Assembly (NCBI RefSeq): GCF_000720725.1
Contig: NZ_JOCQ01000149.1
Span: 1 to 16,292 of the forward strand
Direction of reading: 5' to 3'
DNA: 16,292 bases
DNA from: Streptomyces rimosus subsp. rimosus
GTDB taxonomy: Bacteria > Actinomycetota > Actinomycetes > Streptomycetales > Streptomycetaceae
Shown here: positions 7,278-13,505 of the stretch, piece by piece
Position numbering within the stretch: position 1 is the stretch's first letter
Layout of the letters: every line of letters begins with the position of its first letter
Notes under the pieces: generated by a model
The model's input: only the letters and a program-made list of their open reading frames with translations
What the model was told of the DNA's origin: nothing
The model's database searches: none
Translations under genes and position numbers: made by a program

Positions 7278-8318
7278 ATGGACGCCGCAGCACGCCGCCC
7301 CGCGGCAGCCGGCAGCCGGCCGCGGTGGTGGACGGAACTGCCACTGCTCGCCCTCGTGTACGCGGCCTACTCCGCGGGCCGGCTCGTGGCCCGGGGCGAC
7401 GCCCACTCCGCCGCCGGGCACGGGCAGACGATCCTGCGGTGGGAGGAACTGCTGCGGATCGATCCGGAGCGCGCGCTGAACCGCTTCTTCACCTCCACGC
7501 CCGCCCTCGGCATACCCGCCGACTTCGCGTACGCCTCGCTGCACTACCTGGTCACGCCCGCCGTCCTGATCTGGCTCTGGCACCGGCGTCCCGCGCACTA
7601 CCGGACGCTGCGTACGTGGCTCATGCTGGCCACGCTCATCGGACTGATCGGCTTCACGCTCCTGCCGACCGCGCCGCCGCGCCTGCTGGACACGGGCAGC
7701 GGCTTCGCGGACACCATGGCGCAGTTCTCCTCGTACGGCTGGTGGGGCGGCGACGCGAGCGCGCCGCGCGGGCTCGGCGGCATGACGAACCAGTTCGCGG
7801 CGATGCCCAGCCTCCACGTGGGGTGGGCGCTGTGGTGCGGGGCGGTCCTGTGGAAGCACGGCCGGTCGCGGCCGACGCGAGCCCTCGCGGTGGCGTATCC
7901 GCTGGTCATCGCGCTGGTGGTGATGGGCACGGCCAACCACTACCTGCTGGACGCGCTCGCCGGTACGGCCGTGATGGGGCTGGGCCTGCTGCTGACGCGC
8001 CCGGCGCTGCGGCTCGCGGATCGGGTGCGTGGGGTGGTGACGGGTGCGGCGGACCCAGGCACGGGTTCCTCTTCGGGCCGCCTGAGCGGTTCCGTGGCGC
8101 CCGTGACGGCTGGCTCGGGCGCGGGTTCCTCTTCGGGCCGCTTGAGCGGTTCCGTGGCGCCCGTGACGGCGGGCACACCCGCGCATGTCAGTGCCGGATG
8201 CGAGACTTCCGCGGGTGAACTCATTCCGCGACAGCCGACCCGCCGCGGCCGACCGACCGCCGCGGCAGCCGCCTCCGCTGCCGCAGCCGACGACGGGGCT
8301 GCGACAGCGGCTCAGTGA
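7278..8318 (+). CDS. PAP2-superfamily membrane phosphatase/phosphotransferase (AUR1-like type)
   Basis: A 346-aa polytopic membrane protein starting at ATG 7278 (GGAG ten bases upstream). It has about five or six hydrophobic segments: roughly residues 17-32, 80-100, 110-130, 176-192, 205-222 and 227-243. The active-site motifs are FAAMPSLHVGW (P177 S178 L179 H180) and GTANHYLLDALAG (H221, D225). The PSLH and NHYxxD forms are those of the PAP2_3/inositol-phosphorylceramide-synthase-like branch rather than classical PSGH phosphatases. It probably acts on a lipid phosphate or lipid head group on the outer face of the membrane. After about residue 250 the sequence becomes a low-complexity tail that includes a duplicated 20-residue unit and runs about 100 bases into the next gene. 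That tail has poorer codon bias and may be a read-on extension of a once shorter gene. Confidence 0.9.
   Translation: MDAAARRPAAAGSRPRWWTELPLLALVYAAYSAGRLVARGDAHSAAGHGQTILRWEELLRIDPERALNRFFTSTPALGIPADFAYASLHYLVTPAVLIWLWHRRPAHYRTLRTWLMLATLIGLIGFTLLPTAPPRLLDTGSGFADTMAQFSSYGWWGGDASAPRGLGGMTNQFAAMPSLHVGWALWCGAVLWKHGRSRPTRALAVAYPLVIALVVMGTANHYLLDALAGTAVMGLGLLLTRPALRLADRVRGVVTGAADPGTGSSSGRLSGSVAPVTAGSGAGSSSGRLSGSVAPVTAGTPAHVSAGCETSAGELIPRQPTRRGRPTAAAAASAAAADDGAATAAQ
8062..8170 (+). repeat. 60-bp-period tandem duplication
   Basis: Two 49-base segments, 8062-8110 and 8122-8170, differ at one base only (C8082 versus T8142) and repeat with a period of 60 bases. In the PAP2 frame each encodes GSSSGRLSGSVAPVTAG. 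The duplication keeps frame and lies between the last PAP2 transmembrane segment and the start of the nuclease gene. It may be a recent slippage or duplication event. Confidence 0.9.
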
Positions 8319-9570
8319 GCTGCGCGGCCCCGGCGTGCGGCCGCGGCCGCTGGACGCCCGCGCGCTCGCCGCGCTGGCCGCCAACCCGGGCTGCCGCCGC
8401 CGGTCCCTGCTGGACGGCGCCGGGGTCGACAAGGCGGCGCTCGCGGGGGCTCTCGGGTCGCCCGCGCCCTTCGGGCAGTCGCAGTTCGCCCTGGCCCGGG
8501 GCAATTCGTTCGAGGCCCGTGTGAAGGCGGACGACGGCGTGGACCTGATGCGCCTGCTGCACGAGCGCATGGATTCCGGCGCGGCGGCGCCCGAGCCCGG
8601 CGGGGTCGCTGTCCCCGACCTGTCCGCCGCCGGTCCCGAGGGACGTGCCGCCCGTACGGCCCTGGCGTTGCGCGAGGCCACCGCCGCCGGCGGCTGGACG
8701 CTCCTGGACCACCCGATGCTCACCCTGGAGGTGGCCGGTTCGCCCGCCTATCTGGAGCCGGACGCGGTCGTGGTGCATCCGGACGGCGGCTGGACGGTCG
8801 TGGAGATCAAGTCCTTCCCGATGATCGACGGTGCCGCCGACCCCGCCAAGGTGGGCGCCGCGGCCCGGCAGTCCGCGGTGTACGTCCTGGCGCTGGAGCG
8901 GGTGGCCGCCCAGGTGGCCGCCGCGACCGGCCGTACGGTGCCGGTGCGCGACCAGGTGCTGCTGGTCTGCCCGAAGGACTTCGCGAACCTCCCCACCGCC
9001 GAAGCCGTCGACATCCGCAAACAACTGGCGACGACCAGACGCCAGTTGCGGCGCCTCACGCAGGTCGAGGAGATCGCCGGGCAGCTCCCGCCCGGCACGA
9101 CCTTCGACCTCCGGCTCGCGGACGACGGCAGGACGGTGACGCGCTCCGCCGAGGAGCTGGCCGAGGCGGTGGACGCGGTCGACGCGGCGTACGCGCCGGA
9201 GTGCCTGGCCGCCTGCGAGCTGGCCTTCCACTGTCGTGGGCGGTCCCGCGCCGCGGGCGCGGTGGAGTCGCTGGGCCGCGGGGTGCGCGGCGAGCTGGGC
9301 GGGCTGCGTACGGTCGGGGAAGTGCTGGAGGCGGCGGGTACGGAGCGCGCGGACGGCTGTACGGGGACGGGCGCGGACGACCAGGGGAGCGCGGACGGCC
9401 ACCCGGATACCGAGTCCTCGCCCGACGCCCCCGCCGCCGAAGCCCTGCGCCGCGCGGCTGCCCTCCGTACCGAAGCCCTGGCCGCCGCCCGCCGTGCACA
9501 GGCGGAGCCGCACGGCCCCGATGGCGCCCCGGCCGTCGAAGACGCCGTGGAGGAGGCCCCATGTCGTTGA
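8215..9570 (+). CDS. Cas4/RecB-like PD-(D/E)XK nuclease with predicted 4Fe-4S cluster
   Basis: A 451-aa protein from GTG 8215. Catalytic motifs are all present: YLEPDAVVV (D183), WTVVEIKSF (E197-x-K199) and RQSAVYVLAL (Q219-x3-Y223), the signature of RecB/Cas4/AddB-type nucleases. A lone N-terminal cysteine in NPGCRRRSLL (C60) and a C-terminal cluster C330-x3-C334-x5-C340 (PECLAACELAFHCRG) match the four ligands of the iron-sulfur staple in Cas4, AddB and Dna2. The last spacing is x3/x5 rather than the usual x2/x5. Residues after about 345 are low-complexity. It should cut single-stranded or flap DNA ends. The start is uncertain: ATG 8185 would add ten residues rich in rare codons, and no clear ribosome binding site marks either. 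The gene overlaps the next one by 10 bases. Confidence 0.85.
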   Translation: MNSFRDSRPAAADRPPRQPPPLPQPTTGLRQRLSELRGPGVRPRPLDARALAALAANPGCRRRSLLDGAGVDKAALAGALGSPAPFGQSQFALARGNSFEARVKADDGVDLMRLLHERMDSGAAAPEPGGVAVPDLSAAGPEGRAARTALALREATAAGGWTLLDHPMLTLEVAGSPAYLEPDAVVVHPDGGWTVVEIKSFPMIDGAADPAKVGAAARQSAVYVLALERVAAQVAAATGRTVPVRDQVLLVCPKDFANLPTAEAVDIRKQLATTRRQLRRLTQVEEIAGQLPPGTTFDLRLADDGRTVTRSAEELAEAVDAVDAAYAPECLAACELAFHCRGRSRAAGAVESLGRGVRGELGGLRTVGEVLEAAGTERADGCTGTGADDQGSADGHPDTESSPDAPAAEALRRAAALRTEALAAARRAQAEPHGPDGAPAVEDAVEEAPCR

Positions 9571-11114
9571 TCGAAGTACTCGCCAGGATGGAGGCCGTGG
9601 TGGCGGGGCGCGCCCAGCCGCTGGCCACGGTCCGGCATCGTCACCTGTCCGAACGGCCGCTGGTCTTCGTCCCGTTGACGACCGCGGGTGAGGCGGGCGC
9701 GCCGCTGGGCGCACTGGTCGGTACCGACCGTGAGAAGCCGCTGCTGCTCGCCGTGCCCCAGCCGCGCGACCGTGACCTGCGGTTCGCCTTCCTCGCCGAG
9801 CTGGCCGAGACCGTCCTGCCGTACGTCGACGGGTACGCGGACACCGTCGAGACGGAGCAGCGCAAGGAGACCGACCCGGAGACCGGCAAGAAGGTCGCGG
9901 TCGAGGTCGAGCTGTGCGCGGACGCGCCGCAGGTGATCGTGCCGAGCGCGGCGGGCGTGGAGTACGTACGGCTGCTGGGCCGGTCCATGCGGTTCCGGCG
10001 GACCGCCGAGCAGGAGCCGGACACCCCGCATCCGGCGCCACCCCATGTGCCGCTGCTCGGCCGCTGGTTCACGCACTTCGGCGAGCGGGCCCGGGTGCCG
10101 GGCGCGAGCCTGCTGCTGCCGATGACCGGGCTGCTCGCCCGCCACTGGGCGACCGGCCAGAGCAACCTGGAGGACCAGCACCTGGGCGCGCTGCTCGCCT
10201 GGATCGACCCGCCCGAGGGCGAGCACGGCGCGGCGGCCGCGGAGCGCGCCGAGACCGCGCGGGACGCGGACGGCCAGTTGCTGTGCCCGCCGGCCGGCCC
10301 GGCCACGGACCCGGCCTTCGACAACAAGCACCTCGCCCCGGCGATGGCCCGTTACGACGCCGGGCTGCCCGGCGCCGAGGACGAGATCCGCGAGCTGGTC
10401 GAGAGCCGGCTGCGCCCCACCTGGGACGCCGTGTGGCACGGCATCGACCTGCTGCGGGCCCTGCCGGAGGGCACCCGGGTGGCCGACCGGTGGAGACGCG
10501 ACCGCTGGTCGTACACCTCCCACCGCGACCGGGTGCGGGCCGGTGAGCCGCCGCAGCCCAAGCGGGACGACGCGATCACGGCCGCGCGGAAGCTGTCCTC
10601 CCGGGAGACCGCCCAGGCGCAGCTGGACGCCCAGGAGGCGCTGGACGACCCGCTGGTCATGGCGGCGCGGCGGCTCGCCGGGGAGGCCCTGGTGGGCGAG
10701 GTGACCGGGGTGGAGATGGCGTATTCGCAGGGCAAGCGGCCGATGCCGCGCCCGTTGGTGACGCTGTGGACGGAGGACCGGCCGCAGCTGGCCGAGGGCG
10801 GCAAGCTGTACCGGCCGCTGCCGGACGGCAGGAGCCAGCCGGCGGAGTTCGTCGCGTACACGGCGGACGGACCGTCCGGGCTGGTCGTGCGGCTGACCGG
10901 CGGGATGGGGCGGGGCAAGGCCCCGGAGCCCGGGTCGGTGCCCGAGCCCGGCGACCAGGTGTGCTGGACCCTGTTCGAACACCAGCCGCGGGGCGGTCCG
11001 GAGCTGCCCGACCCCGAGGACACGCCGTGGACGCACGGCGGCCCGCCCGCCGACGACGGCGGTGCTCTGCCCGTCGACCTGCCCGATCCCGTCACCGCGG
11101 AGGACTTCCTGTGA
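9561..11114 (+). CDS. Unknown protein between nuclease and helicase
   Basis: A 517-aa protein of no family I recognise. ATG 9561 follows GGAGGAGG with four bases of spacing, and it overlaps the nuclease stop by 10 bases and the helicase start by 4, so it is almost certainly part of the same translation-coupled unit. Visible segments: an alpha/beta N-terminus (1-145) with repeated hydrophobic strands; a helical middle (165-215, with GRWFTHFGERARVPGASLLL and WATGQSNLEDQHLGALLAW); a charged helical region (275-370) rich in Arg/Trp (VADRWRRDRWSYTSHRDRV); a C-terminal run of probable beta strands (375-475, GEVTGVEMAY, RPLVTLWTE, AEFVAYTADG, GLVVRLTGGMG, GDQVCWTLFE) that looks like a small beta barrel; and an acidic tail ending EDFL. 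A DNA-binding or coupling role is inferred from context only. Confidence 0.85.
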   Translation: MSLIEVLARMEAVVAGRAQPLATVRHRHLSERPLVFVPLTTAGEAGAPLGALVGTDREKPLLLAVPQPRDRDLRFAFLAELAETVLPYVDGYADTVETEQRKETDPETGKKVAVEVELCADAPQVIVPSAAGVEYVRLLGRSMRFRRTAEQEPDTPHPAPPHVPLLGRWFTHFGERARVPGASLLLPMTGLLARHWATGQSNLEDQHLGALLAWIDPPEGEHGAAAAERAETARDADGQLLCPPAGPATDPAFDNKHLAPAMARYDAGLPGAEDEIRELVESRLRPTWDAVWHGIDLLRALPEGTRVADRWRRDRWSYTSHRDRVRAGEPPQPKRDDAITAARKLSSRETAQAQLDAQEALDDPLVMAARRLAGEALVGEVTGVEMAYSQGKRPMPRPLVTLWTEDRPQLAEGGKLYRPLPDGRSQPAEFVAYTADGPSGLVVRLTGGMGRGKAPEPGSVPEPGDQVCWTLFEHQPRGGPELPDPEDTPWTHGGPPADDGGALPVDLPDPVTAEDFL

Positions 11115-12568
11115 CCGAGGCCCCTTCCGCTTCCGCGCCCTCCGGGGTGCCCGCCGCCCGGCGGCCGGACGGCGCGCCGCACTCCGGACCGGGCGCGGCG
11201 CCTTCCGCCCCGGGTGCGGCACCTTCCGCCCCGGGTGCGGTGCCCTTCGACCCCGGCGCGGCGGCGGCCGAGGCCACCGACGCGATCGTGCACAGTACGC
11301 TGCACGGCACCCACCGCGGTGTCGTCGTGGACTCGCCGCCCGGCGCGGGCAAGTCCACGCTGGTGGTGCGGGCGGCCCGCGAACTGGCCGCGGCCGGGCG
11401 CCCGTTGATGATCGTCGCGCAGACCAACGCGCAGGTGGACGACCTCGTCCTGCGCATCGCCGAGAAGGACCGGGAGCTACCGGTGGGGCGGCTGCACAGC
11501 AGTGAGCCGGGCGCGTTCGACCCGGCGCTCGCGGAGCTGCCCGCCGTCCGCACTTCCGCCAAGATCAGCGACCTGGCCGGGCTGGACATCGTCGTCTCGA
11601 CGGCCGCCAAGTGGGCGTACACGAAGGTCGACGAGCCGTGGCAGCACGCCATCGTGGACGAGGCGTACCAGATGCGCTCGGACGCGCTGCTCGCCGTGGG
11701 CGGGCTGTTCGAGCGGGCGCTGTTCGTGGGCGATCCGGGGCAGCTGGACCCGTTCAGCGTGGTGGGCGCCGACCAGTGGGCCGGGCTGGCCTACGACCCG
11801 TCGGCCAGCGCCGTGACGACCCTGCTGGCGCACAACCCCGGCCTGCCGCAGCACCGGCTGCCGGTGTCGTGGCGGCTGCCCGCCTCCGCCGCGCGGCTGG
11901 TCTCCGACGCGTTCTACCCGTACACGCCGTTCCGCAGCGGTACGGACCACGGCGACCGCCGGCTCGCCTTCGGTGTGCCCTCGGACGGCTCGGGCGTGGA
12001 CCGCGTCCTGGACGAGGCCGCCGAGTCCGGCTGGGGCCTGCTCGAACTCCCCGCCCGGCACACCCCGCGCACGGACCCGGAGGCGGTGCACGCCATCGCG
12101 CAGGTGGTACGGCGGCTGCTGGAGCGGGGCGGCGCGGCGACCAGCGAGCGCTCCCCCGACCCCGCGCCGCTGACCGCCGACCGGATCGCGGTCGGCACGG
12201 CACACCGTGACCAGGCGGCGGCGGTACGGAGCGCGCTGGCCGGGCTCGGCGTCAGCGGGGTGGCGGTGGACACCGCCAACCGCCTCCAGGGACGGGAGTT
12301 CGACGTCACGGTCTTCCTGCACCCGCTCTCCGGCCGCCCCGACGCGACCGCCTTCCACCTGGAAACCGGCCGCCTGTGCGTCCTCGCCTCCCGGCACCGG
12401 CACGCCTGCATCGTCGTCTGCCGCGCGGGCGTCGCCGACCTGCTGGACGAGCACCCGTCCGCGGAACCGGTCCAACTGGGCGTCACGGTGAAGTTCCCGG
12501 ACGGCTGGGAGGCGAACCACGCGGTACTGGCACATCTGAACGAGCACCGGGTGGCATGGCGGCCGTGA
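11111..12568 (+). CDS. Superfamily 1 (UPF1/Dna2-like) DNA/RNA helicase
   Basis: A 485-aa ATP-dependent helicase. The GTG at 11111 overlaps the preceding stop as GTGA. Residues 1-50 are Pro/Ala-rich with a short repeat. Helicase motifs in order: Walker A DSPPGAGKST (K81), motif Ia region LMIVAQTNAQVDDLV, Walker B HAIVDEAYQM (D183, E184), motif III FVGDPGQLDP (207-214), motif IV SWRLP (R255), motif V VDTANRLQGREFDVTVFL (Q393-G394-R395-E396) and motif VI LASRHRHACIVV (R428, R430). The pattern fits the AAA_11/AAA_12 class of UPF1/Dna2/IGHMBP2 helicases, expected to move 5' to 3'. It has little room for the 1B beta-barrel insertion of that class. Together with the nuclease two genes upstream it reconstructs the domain content of Dna2. 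Confidence 0.92.
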   Translation: MTEAPSASAPSGVPAARRPDGAPHSGPGAAPSAPGAAPSAPGAVPFDPGAAAAEATDAIVHSTLHGTHRGVVVDSPPGAGKSTLVVRAARELAAAGRPLMIVAQTNAQVDDLVLRIAEKDRELPVGRLHSSEPGAFDPALAELPAVRTSAKISDLAGLDIVVSTAAKWAYTKVDEPWQHAIVDEAYQMRSDALLAVGGLFERALFVGDPGQLDPFSVVGADQWAGLAYDPSASAVTTLLAHNPGLPQHRLPVSWRLPASAARLVSDAFYPYTPFRSGTDHGDRRLAFGVPSDGSGVDRVLDEAAESGWGLLELPARHTPRTDPEAVHAIAQVVRRLLERGGAATSERSPDPAPLTADRIAVGTAHRDQAAAVRSALAGLGVSGVAVDTANRLQGREFDVTVFLHPLSGRPDATAFHLETGRLCVLASRHRHACIVVCRAGVADLLDEHPSAEPVQLGVTVKFPDGWEANHAVLAHLNEHRVAWRP

Positions 12569-12607
12569 CCGGCTGTCCGGCATCCGTCCGGTCCGGCCCG
12601 CCCGCAG

Positions 12608-12627
12608 GGGCGCCCGCGGGGGCGCCC
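12608..12627 (+). terminator. Candidate GC-rich hairpin terminator after the helicase gene
   Basis: GGGCGCCC (12608-12615), a GCGG loop and a second GGGCGCCC (12620-12627) give an 8-bp all-GC stem 40 bases after the helicase stop. No U-tract follows, but actinobacteria often use such hairpins without one. Each arm is also self-palindromic, so the structure may be coincidental. Confidence 0.4.
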
Positions 12628-12691
12628 GCCCTTCAGCACGGCGCACTTTCGCCCTCGCGCGCGGCGTACGGTCGTACGGTGGCGGTGCGAG

Positions 12692-12756
12692 GCGCATCGT
12701 CAGGCGCGCGTCGAGTGGTGCGCCCCGCCCGGCCGGACGGGCGCATCCTCAGGCGC
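12692..12756. repeat. 16-base direct repeats upstream of 12810-13196
   Basis: GCGCATCGTCAGGCGC (12692-12707) and GCGCATCCTCAGGCGC (12741-12756) differ at one base and lie 49 bases apart, 54-118 bases upstream of the next start codon. They could be regulator sites for the small gene that follows. The 241-base gap holds no other gene. Confidence 0.45.
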
Positions 12757-12809
12757 ACTTGCGCGGCGCGGGACAATGGAACGCGGCACACGATCCAGGA
12801 GGTACGTAC

Positions 12810-13196
12810 ATGTCCGAGCCGCAACCGGCTCCCGACCCGCGCGGGACGGCCCCGGCGCCCCGGCGCCTGAAACCGGCTCCGCTGCTCTTCGAGCCTCCGG
12901 AGGCCACGTCCGACCCCGAGCACTTCTTCGGCCTGGAATCTCTTGAGGACCCCAAGGAACTGCTCACCCGCGCCACGGAGCTGACGCTCGCCTTCCGCGC
13001 GGCGGCGGACCGGGCCACGGAGTTCCAGGCGATGGCGGCGGCCCAGCTCGCCGACCCCAAGCGCTTCGACCGGCTGCCGCTCGCCGTGATCGCGGAGCGC
13101 GCCGGCTGGACCGAGGACTACGCCGCGAAGATGGTCGAGTTCGGCCGTGGCCTGCTGCGCAGCAGCGGCGGCAACCGCCTCGATCCCACGGACTGA
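12810..13196 (+). CDS. Small acidic protein with possible C-terminal HTH (hypothetical)
   Basis: A 128-aa protein with an excellent GGAGG seven bases before ATG 12810. Residues 1-30 are Pro/Ala-rich. Residues 36-80 are acidic and then helical (DPEHFFGLESLEDPKELLTR, ELTLAFRAAADRATEFQAMA). Residues 91-115 (LAVIAERAGWTEDYAAKMVEFGRGL) look like a helix-turn-helix: a short helix, the turn GW, then a helix. No transmembrane segment, signal peptide or cysteine is present. I recognise no named family. It might be a small DNA-binding or adaptor protein. It follows the helicase gene on the same strand after 241 bases, so it probably has its own promoter, though none was identified. Confidence 0.78.
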   Translation: MSEPQPAPDPRGTAPAPRRLKPAPLLFEPPEATSDPEHFFGLESLEDPKELLTRATELTLAFRAAADRATEFQAMAAAQLADPKRFDRLPLAVIAERAGWTEDYAAKMVEFGRGLLRSSGGNRLDPTD

Positions 13197-13505
13197 GAGC
13201 CGGTATCCGACCGGGGCCGACGGTCGACAGTCGGCAGCCGACAGGCGGCATCCGCCCCGGTGCGGGCCGGGGGCGGACGCCCGTACGGCGACCGCGCTCC
13301 GGAGGCCAGCGCCCGTACGGCACCGGCACCGCGCCTCGGGAGCCGACACCTCCGCCCCCGGACCAGCCCGGCCCATGATCACCCCCCGCGATCATGGGCC
13401 ATTGGCATATGCGGCCGCGGAAACATACCCCACACCGCCCCGTCCTGTCCCGATTTCGGCCATTCCGCAGAAACGGAACACCACCCACCGGTAAACCTGG
13501 GCCGT
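13197..13505. other. 309-base intergenic region, no gene seen
   Basis: The region between two plus-strand genes shows no ORF with coding character. It has two copies of CGCCCGTACGGC (13278-13289 and 13310-13321, 32 bases apart), the long inverted repeat listed separately, and TTCCG-6 nt-CGGAA (13463-13467 / 13474-13478) close to the next start. The last 120 bases are AT-richer and probably contain the promoter of the TTA-containing gene. Confidence 0.5.
13370..13400. promoter_or_regulatory. Perfect 11-bp inverted repeat (operator or terminator)
   Basis: GGCCCATGATC (13370-13380) and GATCATGGGCC (13390-13400) are perfect inverted copies separated by a C-rich 9-base spacer. The element lies 173 bases after one stop and 105 bases before the next start. 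No U-tract follows and each arm contains ATGATC/GATCAT, so a dimeric regulator site is as likely as a terminator. Confidence 0.55.

Noticed and set aside
8748..11222. An 824-codon minus-strand open frame across the nuclease and its partner
   Set aside because: It is the longest open frame in the window, but its translation is low-complexity Arg/Gly/Pro/His sequence. The plus strand has clear motifs, overlaps typical of operons and proper ribosome binding sites.
8215..12568. CRISPR-Cas adaptation module
   Set aside because: The nuclease is Cas4-like, but no cas1, cas2, other cas gene or repeat-spacer array is visible, and the 60-bp duplication has only two in-frame coding units.
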